A stretch of 64,000 nucleotides of DNA. It comes from Marinobacter sp. ANT_B65 (GTDB lineage: Bacteria; Pseudomonadota; Gammaproteobacteria; Pseudomonadales; Oleiphilaceae). The translations under genes were made by a program, and so were the position numbers. The notes under the pieces are model-generated. The model saw nothing but the letters and a program-made list of their open reading frames with translations. It made no database searches and was not told the origin of the DNA. Every line of letters begins with the position of its first letter. The first letter of the stretch is position 1. Shown one piece after another: positions 31,548 to 40,475 of the stretch. Location of the stretch: assembly GCF_002407605.1 (NCBI RefSeq), contig NZ_NXGV01000001.1, positions 1,509,324-1,573,323 on the forward strand, given 5' to 3'.

Positions 31548-32054
31548 CTAGGATGCCCTGCGCCGGAACAAAGGCAAGTCCGTATCCGTAGCAGCCTGAT
31601 ATCCCTGGCTGAAGAAGTTCAGGGACTGTGCTGCTTTGCGGATATCCTTATCGGGGCGCAGTTCGTAGGTATCAAAGCCACAGCGTTTCATAAACTGAAG
31701 CTGATCCAGCAGTACGTCGCCAATCGCCCGCAACTCGTTTTTATAGCCGAAACGCTCTCGTAACAGGCGGGCAATGCTGTATCCGCGACCGTCGCTGAAC
31801 TTGGGAAAGTTAACCGCTATCAATGGCAGTTCATTAACATGATCAGCCAGAATTTCCGGCTCATCATGGCTGTCAAACCACACACCAATATCTTTTTTGC
31901 CAGCTAACTGCTCCCGGTTTTCAATCCAGAGGTCAACCGGAATCAGTGTGCGTTCCTGCTCCGGGATGATCAGCGGTTCGCCATTTTCAGGACGTGGAAC
32001 CACAAACCACTGATCCTGACGGATGCTGCCATCGTGAAAGATAATATCAGGCAT
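31548..32054 (-). CDS. DUF934 protein associated with sulfite reduction
   Basis: A 168-residue protein of the DUF934 family, found beside cysI in many proteobacteria and described as an oxidoreductase probably involved in sulfite reduction. Recognisable segments are F-P-K-F-S-D-G-R-G-Y-S-I-A-R-L-L-R and D-V-L-L-D-Q-L. The start ATG overlaps the end of cysI by 8 bases, so the two are translationally coupled. A 29-residue longer frame inside cysI is not needed. The partner role, for example electron delivery or cofactor insertion, is inferred from context. Confidence 0.88.
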   Translation of the reverse strand: MPDIIFHDGSIRQDQWFVVPRPENGEPLIIPEQERTLIPVDLWIENREQLAGKKDIGVWFDSHDEPEILADHVNELPLIAVNFPKFSDGRGYSIARLLRERFGYKNELRAIGDVLLDQLQFMKRCGFDTYELRPDKDIRKAAQSLNFFSQGYQAATDTDLPLFRRRAS

Positions 32055-33699
32055 ATACCCGCTCCTTGAAAGGATCAATTCCGACACGGCGATAGGTGTC
32101 GAGGAATGACTCCTCATCCGTGCGCTTGTTAACGTAGACATCGATGATCTTTGAGATCACGTTCGGCATTTCATCCCGGGCAAAGGATGGCCCCAGAATT
32201 TTACCGATTGAAGCATCGTGTTGGGATGAGCCCCCAAGGCTTACCTGGTAGAACTCCTGGCCTTTTTTGTCTACGCCCAGAACGCCAATGCTGCCGACAT
32301 GGTGATGACCGCAGGCATTCATGCAGCCGGATATGTTGAGGTTGATGTTGCCGAGATCATAGAGAAAGTCCAGATCGTCAAAGCGTCGCTGGATAGCTTC
32401 AGCAACCGGTATCGATTTGGCATTGGCCAGCGCGCAGAAGTCACCACCAGGGCAGCAGATGATGTCTGTTAAGGTATTAAGGTTAGGAGTTCCAAAGCCC
32501 ATGGGGCCAAGCTGTTGCCAGAGTTCAAACAGGCGGTCCTGGCGAACATCTGCCAGTACAACGTTTTGGTGGTGCGTTACCCGCACTTCTCCAAAACTGT
32601 ACTCATCAGCCAGATCTGCGATCTGTTCAAGCTGCTTGTCGGTGACATCTCCCGGAGGTACACCGGTCTTCTTCATGGTCAAGGTTACAATGGCGTACCC
32701 GGACATTTTATGGGTGTCCACGTTGTTCTGTAACCACTGATCAAACTCCCGGTTTACGAAGCGTTGTTGTGCAAGCAGCTCCGTCGCATTATCCACCTTG
32801 GCATAAGCAGGTTCGGTGAAGTAGCTCTGGATATGATCAATCGCCTCAGGAGTCAGTCGGGTCGGTGAATCCTTGATATGAGCCCACTCAGCTTCGACTT
32901 TCTCTGCAAAGGCTTCCGGGGTCAGCGCCTTTACAAGAATCTTGATTCGCGCCTTGAACTTGTTGTCACGGCGTCCATAGCGGTTGTAAACCCTAAGAAC
33001 GGCTTCCAGGTAGGTCAGCAGGTCAAGCTCCGGAAGAAATTCACGTATAACAGGAGCGACCATTGGTGTACGTCCAAGCCCGCCGCCCACATGCACCCGA
33101 AAGCCAAGTTCACCAGCTTCATTGCGTATGATCTGAAGGCCTATGTCGTGTACCTGGATGGCGGCCCTGTCGGTCTTCTCGGATGCGTTTACTGCAACCT
33201 TGAATTTTCTCGGCAGAAATGCAAATTCCGGATGAAAGGTAGACCACTGCCGGATGATTTCACAGTAGGGGCGGGGGTCTACCAATTCATCCGACTGAAC
33301 ACCGGCAAACTGATCCGTTGTGGTGTTTCTGATGCAGTTCCCGCTGGTCTGGTTTGCGTGCATTTCTACTTCGGCCAGCTCGGCCAGAATGTCAGGTACA
33401 TCTTCCAGGGCAGGCCAGTTGAGCTGCACATTCTGACGCGTAGTGAAATGTGCATAGCCCTTATCGTAATCCCGCGTAACCCGCGCCAGACGACGCAGCT
33501 GGGCTGAGCGCAGCATGCCGTAAGGCACGCAGATGCGGAGCATAGGAGCAAGCCGCTGAACGTAAAGTCCATTCTGAAGGCGTAAAGGAAGAAACTCATC
33601 CTCGGTTAATTCTCCGGAGAGTGCCCGCGCAGTCTGGTCCCGAAATTGTGCAACCCGTTCGGCTGCCATTTGCCGATCGTGATCGTCGTAAACGTACAT
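32047..33699 (-). CDS. cysI: sulfite/nitrite reductase hemoprotein subunit CysI
   Basis: Siroheme and [4Fe-4S] enzyme that reduces sulfite to sulfide. The 550-residue protein has the duplicated ferredoxin-like/siroheme half-domains and the cluster cysteines C-P-G-G-D-F-C (around residue 412) and C-M-N-A-C-G-H-H-H (around residue 457). The siroheme-contact segment N-C-I-R-N-T-T-T-D is present. Start M-Y-V-Y-D-D-H-D-R-Q is supported by AGGA 8 bases upstream; the longer frame is not. No NADPH flavoprotein subunit (CysJ) is nearby, consistent with a ferredoxin-type or DUF934-coupled system. Confidence 0.93.
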   Translation of the reverse strand: MYVYDDHDRQMAAERVAQFRDQTARALSGELTEDEFLPLRLQNGLYVQRLAPMLRICVPYGMLRSAQLRRLARVTRDYDKGYAHFTTRQNVQLNWPALEDVPDILAELAEVEMHANQTSGNCIRNTTTDQFAGVQSDELVDPRPYCEIIRQWSTFHPEFAFLPRKFKVAVNASEKTDRAAIQVHDIGLQIIRNEAGELGFRVHVGGGLGRTPMVAPVIREFLPELDLLTYLEAVLRVYNRYGRRDNKFKARIKILVKALTPEAFAEKVEAEWAHIKDSPTRLTPEAIDHIQSYFTEPAYAKVDNATELLAQQRFVNREFDQWLQNNVDTHKMSGYAIVTLTMKKTGVPPGDVTDKQLEQIADLADEYSFGEVRVTHHQNVVLADVRQDRLFELWQQLGPMGFGTPNLNTLTDIICCPGGDFCALANAKSIPVAEAIQRRFDDLDFLYDLGNINLNISGCMNACGHHHVGSIGVLGVDKKGQEFYQVSLGGSSQHDASIGKILGPSFARDEMPNVISKIIDVYVNKRTDEESFLDTYRRVGIDPFKERVYA

Positions 33700-33847
33700 A
33701 AGAATTCCTGGATAAAATGTCGTGAAGGCGTGCACCGGATAGTTTGAATTGGAGAGCTATCAAGTGCGCCCGAAAACCGGGGCCTTATATCTGAAACGAA
33801 GGATACCAGCGGGTTTTTATTCTAGAAACGATTATTTCAAGATATGT

Positions 33848-33866
33848 TTATCGATTAATGCGATAA
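33848..33866. promoter_or_regulatory. candidate LysR-type (CysB-like) operator upstream of cysI
   Basis: The dyad TTATCG-N7-CGATAA contains a T-N11-A LysR-type box. It is centred about 80 bases upstream of a TATAAG -10 hexamer for cysI (minus strand, 33784-33789) that lacks a -35. The 302-base gap between cysI and the small membrane-protein gene holds this dyad, the -10 and otherwise nothing I recognise. Confidence 0.4.
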
Positions 33867-34001
33867 GGCAATGTATCTCAGGCTGGACGAATATCAATTT
33901 ACTGCTTTACTGAAGGGGGAAAAGACCGCAATTTCTGGTTTCTGTCTGAAATTCAAACAATAAATCCGGAACCCTCGGAGTATCCGGACAAGGAGCAGGT
34001 A

Positions 34002-34106
34002 ATGAAAAAACTGATGCGCCCTGACGGCCAGGTAGATGCCATAGCCGCAGTAATGCTTGTGACACTTGTCGTTCTATTCGCTGTAGTGTGGGTTTCCGGG
34101 CAATAA
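34002..34106 (+). CDS. 34-residue single-span membrane protein
   Basis: A short open frame with a strong Shine-Dalgarno AAGGAG 6 bases before its ATG. The product has a basic N-terminus (M-K-K-L-M-R), a short polar stretch and one hydrophobic segment (about residues 13-32) ending in S-G-Q, as expected of a small inner-membrane protein with the N-terminus inside. I do not recognise a family. It ends two bases before the stop of the convergent DUF2970 gene. The good ribosome site and compact membrane design argue that it is real. Confidence 0.6.
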   Translation: MKKLMRPDGQVDAIAAVMLVTLVVLFAVVWVSGQ

Positions 34107-34108
34107 GC

Positions 34109-34339
34109 CTAGTGGCCGGATAGTACGACCCGTACAACAACAATCAGGGTGCCGACAAATATGGCCGTGAACAGCAGCCCTCCAACAATATACGGCCATG
34201 GGCTGTGGCCTGAAAAATCTTCCTCGTGGCGTTTGTTGGACTGAACTCCCAGAGCGCCTGCTGCGACGCTCTGTAGTACTTTGAAAACTCCGGGGCCCTG
34301 AGTTTTGTTGTTTTTTTTGGTTCCAGATGTATCTGCCAT
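34109..34339 (-). CDS. DUF2970 family small membrane protein
   Basis: A 76-residue protein with a basic, polar N-terminus, the signature V-L-Q-S-V-A-A-G-A-L-G-V-Q-S followed by a charged stretch (N-K-R-H-E-E-D-F), and one C-terminal membrane segment (Y-I-V-G-G-L-L-F-T-A-I-F-V-G). This pattern is typical of DUF2970, whose function is unknown. It lies 33 bases downstream of metH on the same strand. Confidence 0.8.
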   Translation of the reverse strand: MADTSGTKKNNKTQGPGVFKVLQSVAAGALGVQSNKRHEEDFSGHSPWPYIVGGLLFTAIFVGTLIVVVRVVLSGH

Positions 34340-34372
34340 AAAGCCGGTCCTGTTTGCGTGTAAGGCAGGCCT

Positions 34373-37300
34373 TTACTCGTCCGGATCATACGCGAGGCTG
34401 GGTGCGAGCCATCGCTCTGCTTCCGCTTTGGAAAGGCCTTTACGCTCAGCATAGTCTTCAACCTGATCTACGCCAATTTTACCTACCGAGAAAAATTTTG
34501 AATCCGGGTGGGAGAAATACCAGCCAGAAACTGCCGCTGTTGGGAACATGGCAAAGTGCTCTGTCAGTTCAATACCTGTTTTTTCTGTAGCATCAAGCAA
34601 CTGGAACAGAGTGGCTTTCTCCGTGTGGTCGGGGCACGCCGGATAGCCAGGGGCAGGGCGAATGCCGCGATAGCGTTCCTTTATCAGATCTTCGCTCTCC
34701 AGTTGCTCACCTGGATCATAGCTCCAGAATTCTGTCCGCACCCGTTCGTGCATTCGCTCGGCAAAGGCCTCTGCCAGGCGATCGGCCAGAGCTTTCACCA
34801 TGATTGCGTTGTAGTCGTCGTTAGCATCTTTATATTCAAGCGACATTTCTTCTGCACCGATACCGGTGGTTACAGCAAAGCCGCCAATATAGTCACAATG
34901 TTCTGAGCCTTCTTCTGCTACAAAGTCGGATAGTGCCATCATTGCTTTGCCCGGGGCTTTTTCATCCTGCTGGCGCAAGTGGTGCAGGGTGGTCAGTTCT
35001 TCTGTGCGGGTTTCGTCTGTGTATACAACAATGTCGTCTCCGCGGCGGTTTGCTGGCCAGAAACCGATTATTCCTGAAGCACTTACACGCTTTTCGTCGA
35101 TCATTTTGCGAAGTATGATCTGGGCATCATCAAACAGGCTGCGGGCTGCTTCTCCACGTTTGGGGTCATCAAATACCTGCGGGTATTTGCCGGCCACATC
35201 CCAGGAGATGAAAAACGGCGTCCAGTCTATGTAAGGTACCAGTTCGTTAAGATCATATTCTTCAAACAGCCGGGTACCGGTGAAAGCAGGCCGGGGCGGA
35301 ACGTAATTTTCAAAGTTGATTTCCGGTGCTCGGGCCCGGGCCTGTTTCAGGCTCACGAGCTTGGTGCGATCACCACGCTGTTTTCTGCGCTCCCGGATGT
35401 TGTCATATTCTTTGCGCGCAGCGTCCACAACTTTTGGTTTGGCCGTTTTGCTCAACAGTTGTGAGGCGACGTTAACGCAACGGGATGCATCCGATACGTA
35501 GAGCGCAATATCGTTTTTGTAATGAGGTTCAATTTTTACCGCAGTATGTGCCTTGGACGTAGTTGCACCGCCAATCATCACCGGCAGGTGGAAGTCGAGG
35601 CGCTGCATCTCCCTGGCCACATGCACCATTTCATCGAGTGATGGTGTAATGAGACCGCTCAGGCCGATAATGTCTACATTGTGTTCTTTGGCAGCCGCCA
35701 GGATTTTGTCACAGGGCACCATTACGCCGAGGTCAATAACCTCGTAGTTGTTACACTGCAACACAACTCCCACAATATTCTTGCCGATATCGTGCACGTC
35801 ACCTTTTACCGTCGCCATCAGGATTTTACCTTTGGCCTGCTGGTCTCCGGACTTCTCAGCCTCGATATAGGGAATAAGGTGTGCCACAGCCTGCTTCATT
35901 ACGCGGGCGCTTTTGACCACCTGGGGCAGAAACATTTTGCCATCACTAAACAGGTCCCCAACGACGTTCATGCCGTCCATGAGCGGGCCTTCAATCACGT
36001 GAATAGGGCGCTCTGCCTGCTGTCGGCACTCTTCAGTGTCTTCAATGATGAAGTTGGTGATACCTTTTACCAGAGAGTGCTCCAGCCGTTTTATAACCGG
36101 CCACCCGCGCCAGGCCAGATCCTCTTCCTGGGTTTTGCCGCCTTTGCCTTTGTAGCGTTCAGCAATTTCCAGGAGGCGGTCCGTGGAGTCATCCCGGCGA
36201 TTGAGCACAACGTCTTCAACCAGTTCCTTCAGTTCAGGTTCAATTTCATCGTAAATTACCAGTTGTCCCGGGTTTACGATGCCCATGTTCATGCCGGCCT
36301 TGATGGCGTGATACAGGAACACTGAGTGAATGGCTTCACGTACCACGTCATTTCCGCGGAAGGAAAAGGATACGTTGCTGACGCCGCCGGAGATCGACGC
36401 ATGGGGCAGGTTCTTCCGGATCCAGCGGGTGGCGTTTATAAAGTCCACCGCATAGTTATTGTGTTCTTCAATACCAGTTGCGATGGCGAAGATATTTGGA
36501 TCAAAAATAATATCGCTCGGGTTAAAGCCGATACTGGCCAGAACCTCGTATGAGCGTTTACAGATTTCGGTTTTGCGCTCGTAGGTATCGGCCTGTCCCT
36601 GCTCATCGAAAGCCATAACCACAACGGCGGCACCGTAGCGCATACAATCACGGGCGCGTTTAATGAATGCATCTTCGCCTTCTTTCAGGCTGATGGAGTT
36701 CACCACCGCTTTGCCCTGAATGCAGCGCAGCCCAGCCTCTATAACTTCCCATTTTGAGGAGTCAATCATGATGGGCACGCGGGAAATGTCCGGCTCAGAG
36801 GCTACCAGGTTCAGGAAGGTAACCATTACCTCCTTCGAATCCAGCATGCCCTCATCCATATTGATATCAATAATCTGGGCCCCGTTTTCTACCTGATCCC
36901 GGGCCACACTCAGGGCTTCTTCGTACTGCTCTTCTTTGATCAGTCTCAGAAAACGCTTGGAACCGGTAACGTTGGTACGTTCACCAACGTTGATGAACAG
37001 GGTGTTTTCATCACCGGTAAACGGCTCCAGGCCTGCAAGTCTCAAAGCTTCCGGGCGCTCAGGAATCCTGCGTGGCGGGTATTTGCCTACAGCCTTAGCT
37101 ATTGCTTCGATATGCTCAGGGCGAGAGCCACAGCACCCGCCGATAATGTTAAGGAACCCGTCCCGGGCGAATCCTTCGATGATTTCCGCCATTTCTTCTG
37201 GCGTCTGGTCGTACTCTCCGAATTCGTTAGGCAGACCGGCGTTGGGGTGAGCGCTGACATAAGTTTCGGCTTTGGCAGACAGTTCTTCTACATAAGGGCG

Positions 37301-38071
37301 TAGCGCATCTGCACCCAGGGCACAGTTCAGGCCGACAGAAATGGGGCGGGAGTGGGCGATTGAGTTCCAGAAGGCCTCGGTAGTCTGGCCGGACAAGGTG
37401 CGGCCAGAGGCATCGGTTATGGTGCCGGAAATCATTATGGGCAGTTCAGTACCGCTGTCTTCAAAATACTGTTGCGTGGCGTAAATTGCAGCCTTGGCGT
37501 TAAGGGTGTCGAAGATGGTTTCGATAAGAATAAGGTCGCAGCCACCTTCAACCAGACCGGCAACAGCTTCGTAATAATTGTCTACCAGGGTCTGAAAGTC
37601 GACGTTACGGAAACCGGGGTTGTTAACATCCGGGGAGAGGGATGCTGTGCGCGATGTGGGGCCCACCGCACCGGCAACAAACCGGGGCTTGTCCGGGTTC
37701 TTTCTGGTAAATTCGTCCGCTATCTGTCGCGCCAGCTTTGCAGCAGCGACATTCAACTCTTTGGCAATTTCTTCCAGGCCATAATCGGCCTGAGATACAC
37801 GGGTTGAATTGAAGGTGTTGGTTTCAATAATATCTGCACCGGCATCCAGATACTCTGCGTGGATATTCCGGAGAAGAGCTGGCTGGGTAAGGTTCAACAG
37901 GTCGTTGTTGCCCTGAACCTCCTGGTCATAATCCGCAAAACGGTCGCCACGGAACGCTTGTTCGTCCAGTTTCTGGTTCTGGATCATGGTTCCCATACCG
38001 CCATCCAGAATCACAATGCGTTCCTGCAGGGCTTTGTGAAGTTGTTTCAGGCGAGTGTTGCGATCGGTCAT
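34373..38071 (-). CDS. metH: cobalamin-dependent methionine synthase
   Basis: Transfers the methyl group of methyltetrahydrofolate to homocysteine through methylcobalamin. The 1232-residue protein has all four modules: homocysteine domain with zinc cysteines (G-G-C-C-G-S-R-P), pterin-binding domain, cobalamin domain with D-V-H-D-I-G-K-N-I (D-x-H-x-x-G) and [10 protein letters not shown], and the SAM-binding reactivation domain (S-G-W-Y-F-S-H-P near the C-terminus). The ATG beginning M-T-D-R-N is preferred. Homocysteine would come from MetZ. No SAM, SAH or cobalamin riboswitch is recognisable upstream. Confidence 0.97.
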   Translation of the reverse strand: MTDRNTRLKQLHKALQERIVILDGGMGTMIQNQKLDEQAFRGDRFADYDQEVQGNNDLLNLTQPALLRNIHAEYLDAGADIIETNTFNSTRVSQADYGLEEIAKELNVAAAKLARQIADEFTRKNPDKPRFVAGAVGPTSRTASLSPDVNNPGFRNVDFQTLVDNYYEAVAGLVEGGCDLILIETIFDTLNAKAAIYATQQYFEDSGTELPIMISGTITDASGRTLSGQTTEAFWNSIAHSRPISVGLNCALGADALRPYVEELSAKAETYVSAHPNAGLPNEFGEYDQTPEEMAEIIEGFARDGFLNIIGGCCGSRPEHIEAIAKAVGKYPPRRIPERPEALRLAGLEPFTGDENTLFINVGERTNVTGSKRFLRLIKEEQYEEALSVARDQVENGAQIIDINMDEGMLDSKEVMVTFLNLVASEPDISRVPIMIDSSKWEVIEAGLRCIQGKAVVNSISLKEGEDAFIKRARDCMRYGAAVVVMAFDEQGQADTYERKTEICKRSYEVLASIGFNPSDIIFDPNIFAIATGIEEHNNYAVDFINATRWIRKNLPHASISGGVSNVSFSFRGNDVVREAIHSVFLYHAIKAGMNMGIVNPGQLVIYDEIEPELKELVEDVVLNRRDDSTDRLLEIAERYKGKGGKTQEEDLAWRGWPVIKRLEHSLVKGITNFIIEDTEECRQQAERPIHVIEGPLMDGMNVVGDLFSDGKMFLPQVVKSARVMKQAVAHLIPYIEAEKSGDQQAKGKILMATVKGDVHDIGKNIVGVVLQCNNYEVIDLGVMVPCDKILAAAKEHNVDIIGLSGLITPSLDEMVHVAREMQRLDFHLPVMIGGATTSKAHTAVKIEPHYKNDIALYVSDASRCVNVASQLLSKTAKPKVVDAARKEYDNIRERRKQRGDRTKLVSLKQARARAPEINFENYVPPRPAFTGTRLFEEYDLNELVPYIDWTPFFISWDVAGKYPQVFDDPKRGEAARSLFDDAQIILRKMIDEKRVSASGIIGFWPANRRGDDIVVYTDETRTEELTTLHHLRQQDEKAPGKAMMALSDFVAEEGSEHCDYIGGFAVTTGIGAEEMSLEYKDANDDYNAIMVKALADRLAEAFAERMHERVRTEFWSYDPGEQLESEDLIKERYRGIRPAPGYPACPDHTEKATLFQLLDATEKTGIELTEHFAMFPTAAVSGWYFSHPDSKFFSVGKIGVDQVEDYAERKGLSKAEAERWLAPSLAYDPDE

Positions 38072-38180
38072 AGTCAGCATTCCGGATGGCGGTATTAACG
38101 GGTTATTCGTGTCTTTGGCGCGCGATCATAGCAAAATGGCGGTGCCAGTCGTAGTTTCGTTCGCAGTTATTCTGTTCCTG

Positions 38181-38210
38181 TATCAAATGCTGATTGCTGA
38201 GCATTTGATA
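38181..38210. repeat. 11-bp inverted repeat between metH and nfuA
   Basis: TATCAAATGCT and its exact complement are separated by 8 bases. It lies about 110 bases upstream of metH and 105 bases upstream of nfuA, so it could be an operator or an RNA stem. Confidence 0.45.
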
Positions 38211-38231
38211 GGGGAAAGTCATTACCCGATT

Positions 38232-38299
38232 AAAGACCAACTATTTTACTCGGTCTTTCATGTTGCTGCGAACTGCCTTAAAATGAATGCAAACATTCA
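38232..38299. promoter_or_regulatory. two further inverted repeats and a possible -10 before nfuA
   Basis: AAAGACC-N13-GGTCTTT (38232-38258) is followed by TAAAAT (38279-38284), a possible -10 for nfuA, and then the 16-bp palindrome TGAATG-CAAA-CATTCA (38284-38299) at the likely transcription start. No IscR type 1 consensus is evident. Confidence 0.4.
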
Positions 38300-38314
38300 A
38301 CGGGTTTAAAAAAC

Positions 38315-38902
38315 ATGGCACTGGTTACTGTGACAGATCCCGCACGGGATTATCTTGCACAACTTATTGAGAAGCAGGACGTGGAAGGCATGGGTGTACG
38401 AATTTTCGTAACCCAGCCAGGCACCAAAAATGCTGAAACCTGCTTGGCTTACTGCCCGCCAAATGAAATTGTACCTACGGATGAGCAGGTTGATCTGGAA
38501 AAGTTCACTTTGTACCTGGATCATAACTCCGTTCCCTTTCTTGAAGAAGCCTACGTGGACTACTCCAAGGATCAGATGGGAGGGCAGTTAACCATCAAGG
38601 CTCCGAACGCCAAAGTTCCTAACGTTGATGAAAATGCTCCGCTGCCTGATCGTGTAAATTATGTTCTGGCTTCGGAAATCAACCCTGGTCTTGCGGCACA
38701 CGGTGGGGAGGTTTCACTGGTTGAAATCGTTGATGGATCTGTTGCTGTCATGCGATTTGGCGGTGGCTGCCAGGGTTGCTCTGCAGTCAGTCTTACGCTC
38801 AAGCAGGGCGTTGAGTCGACACTTAAGGAGCGGGTACCTGAAATCACGGCGGTTCGCGACGTTACAGATCACACCAAGACTGAAAACGCATACTATCAGT
38901 AA
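38315..38902 (+). CDS. nfuA: Fe-S biogenesis protein NfuA
   Basis: Carries [4Fe-4S] clusters to client enzymes under stress. The 195-residue protein has a degenerate A-type N-terminal domain (starting V-T-D-P-A-R-D-Y-L) that lacks the scaffold cysteines and a C-terminal Nfu domain with the cluster ligands in G-G-G-C-Q-G-C-S. This two-domain layout is the gammaproteobacterial NfuA. It is divergent from metH and convergent with tusE. Confidence 0.95.
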   Translation: MALVTVTDPARDYLAQLIEKQDVEGMGVRIFVTQPGTKNAETCLAYCPPNEIVPTDEQVDLEKFTLYLDHNSVPFLEEAYVDYSKDQMGGQLTIKAPNAKVPNVDENAPLPDRVNYVLASEINPGLAAHGGEVSLVEIVDGSVAVMRFGGGCQGCSAVSLTLKQGVESTLKERVPEITAVRDVTDHTKTENAYYQ

Positions 38903-38923
38903 GGGCTTTGAGGTCTGTCGGGT

Positions 38924-38942
38924 AAACTGCTAAAGGCAGTTT
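38924..38942. terminator. short hairpin between nfuA and tusE
   Basis: AAACTGC-TAAAG-GCAGTTT lies between the convergent genes and overlaps the tusE stop. The T-tract is poor, so it is only a possible terminator. Confidence 0.35.
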
Positions 38943-39256
38943 GTCGGCCTCGGCAGGCCTGCAATCCGGCAGGCCGTTTTTGCCGGAGTGCCGGGGAATA
39001 GCTGCATGAGATAAATGCTGTTTCCCCGCTCATCACCAAAAGCCTCCTTCACCGATTTAACGAACAATCGGTTGGAAGGCGGCGACATTTCATGTTCTTT
39101 GTAAAATAAACGCAGAAACTCAATGATTTCCCAGTGCTTTTCGCCAAGCACTATCTGGTCGTCTGCGGCAATTATTGCGGCAACTTCCGGTGTCCACTGA
39201 CTGGCGTCTTCAAGAAAACCTTCATTGTTCCTGTCGGGCATTACGGAGTCTGTCAT
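38930..39256 (-). CDS. tusE: TusE/DsrC-family sulfur-relay protein
   Basis: Accepts persulfide sulfur from TusBCD and passes it to MnmA for 2-thiolation of tRNA wobble uridine. The 108-residue protein has the DsrC fold signature (W-T-P-E-V-A, H-W-E-I-I-E-F-L-R-L-F-Y) and the flexible C-terminal arm A-C-R-I-A-G-L-P-R-P-T-N-C-L with the active cysteine second from the end. No dissimilatory dsrAB is present, so the tRNA role is favoured. It starts 3 bases after tusB. Confidence 0.92.
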   Translation of the reverse strand: MTDSVMPDRNNEGFLEDASQWTPEVAAIIAADDQIVLGEKHWEIIEFLRLFYKEHEMSPPSNRLFVKSVKEAFGDERGNSIYLMQLFPGTPAKTACRIAGLPRPTNCL

Positions 39257-39259
39257 GGG

Positions 39260-39544
39260 TCACCAGCTGATTATGTGTTGGGCTCGCGCCGTCAGGTCGA
39301 CCATGTCAGGGTAGCTCACCAGGGCAGCCTCACCGGCATTCTGCTCAAGGCCGCGAGCCTTCACATCCGGCATCAGCGCATAAACGGGAATGTTTATACC
39401 ACGACAACCTGAAGTGGCAAGAGCCAGTACCGCATTCTCCGTTAGCAATAGCGCGTCTCCGGGCCTGAGTGCTTCCATACAGGCTGCAGAGCGCGGATGT
39501 CCGGGTGTTTTGTTCAGAATGTGGAGCGTATGAAGAGATGTCAT
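39260..39544 (-). CDS. tusB: sulfur-relay subunit TusB
   Basis: Small subunit (94 residues) of the TusBCD hexamer. It begins M-T-S-L-H-T-L-H-I-L-N-K-T-P, the TusB/DsrH N-terminus, and contains the D-A-L-L-L-T-E-N-A-V strand. A longer frame upstream overlaps the tusC end and is not needed. Gene order is tusD, tusC, tusB, tusE in transcription direction. Confidence 0.9.
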   Translation of the reverse strand: MTSLHTLHILNKTPGHPRSAACMEALRPGDALLLTENAVLALATSGCRGINIPVYALMPDVKARGLEQNAGEAALVSYPDMVDLTARAQHIISW

Positions 39545-39581
39545 AACGTATTCTGGCTCTCTGTTGGACTCTGTATGGGAA

Positions 39582-39932
39582 TCAGCCGGCAAAGGTAGTG
39601 TGTGAGTGCTGGTGCAGCAGTTCAGAGCTGTTTTCAGACAATGCGACACCTGCAATCATATTTTCCGACTTAAGCCCGAAACGGGCGCAGGATGATGCGT
39701 CGGCGTAGATTGTTTCTACGCCGAAAACAGGCGCTGCAGAAAGGTTCTTTTCTACGGACTTTTGTTCGACTTCTCCGGTTTCCTGATGCCTGCGCAGCCA
39801 GTTGACGCCAGCTCCCGTAAACAACAGGGATACTTTCTGGTCAAAAGCCGCCAGGGAAAAAGCCATATCCAGGGCTTCTCGCCCCGCCCAGGTTCCGTAG
39901 GGAGACTGGTCAATAACGATTAATGTGCCCAC
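39582..39932 (-). CDS. tusC: sulfur-relay subunit TusC
   Basis: A 116-residue DsrF/TusC-like protein of the DsrE fold (V-I-D-Q-S-P-Y-G-T-W-A-G-R-E-A-L-D). The GTG start is supported by a near-perfect AGGAGG 6 bases upstream, which itself lies inside the last codons of tusD. The longer open frame through tusD is therefore rejected. The gap to tusD is 2 bases, so the subunits are likely translated together. Confidence 0.9.
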   Translation of the reverse strand: MGTLIVIDQSPYGTWAGREALDMAFSLAAFDQKVSLLFTGAGVNWLRRHQETGEVEQKSVEKNLSAAPVFGVETIYADASSCARFGLKSENMIAGVALSENSSELLHQHSHTTFAG

Positions 39933-39934
39933 TC

Positions 39935-40354
39935 TTAACCTCCTGCATGGAAATAGAGAACACGGGACGATGCCATCGTGCCTTCCACCCACTCACCAAG
40001 CCCGGCAATTATAAATGGCTCCAGAAGATTGCTGGCTGGCAGTTTGTAACGCTTTTGTTCTTTTTCGTTTATCAATCCTCGTCTCAACGCCGAGGCAATA
40101 CAGACGACTCCTGGGATGGTGTATTCCTTGAGGAAGCCTGCCCATTCATCAGGCCAGTGGGTCTCATCTGAAGGTGGTGCTGAGAGTGCTGAGGCGAGGT
40201 GAACTCCGTCACCGTAGAGAAATACCCGGTCAACTGTATGGCCTGCGGCAATTGCCGCCCGGGCGAATGATAAGGCTGTTTGCGGAGCCTGAGAGGAGTA
40301 GGGTGCTCCTGTGATAACCAGCGTGTAGTTTTGCAAAGGAATGGCATCATTCAT
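39935..40354 (-). CDS. tusD: sulfur-relay subunit TusD
   Basis: Catalytic subunit of TusBCD, 139 residues, that takes persulfide from TusA. The active cysteine is in V-V-C-I-A-S-A-L-R-R-G (about residue 84), and the N-terminal strand Y-T-L-V-I-T-G-A-P-Y-S-S and V-F-L-Y-G-D-G-V are typical. It is the first gene of the tus set, downstream of a terminator that separates it from the Bax-inhibitor-like gene. Confidence 0.92.
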   Translation of the reverse strand: MNDAIPLQNYTLVITGAPYSSQAPQTALSFARAAIAAGHTVDRVFLYGDGVHLASALSAPPSDETHWPDEWAGFLKEYTIPGVVCIASALRRGLINEKEQKRYKLPASNLLEPFIIAGLGEWVEGTMASSRVLYFHAGG

Positions 40355-40412
40355 ATGGTTGAAGCTCTGAGCCGGGATAAAGTCAGTGTACCTGTCAGTC
40401 AGTTTATCAATA

Positions 40413-40444
40413 GCAAAAAACCCGGCAAAGGCCGGGGTTTTTGC
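40413..40444. terminator. bidirectional terminator hairpin
   Basis: GCAAAAAACCCGGC and GCCGGGGTTTTTGC pair with one mismatch around a 4-base loop, giving A- and T-tracts on both sides. It stands between the YccA-like gene and tusD on the minus strand. Confidence 0.75.
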
Positions 40445-40475
40445 AGACTACCAGGCGCGCGATGCGCGGCTGATA

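Noticed and set aside
38072..38314. SAM, SAH or cobalamin riboswitch upstream of metH
   Set aside because: No recognisable B12-box or SAM/SAH-type core was found by eye; only simple inverted repeats are present. A covariance-model search would be decisive.
38930..40354. DsrEFH/DsrC of dissimilatory sulfur oxidation
   Set aside because: No dsrAB or sox genes accompany the set, and the yccA and tRNA-Ser linkage matches the tRNA-thiolation tus genes.
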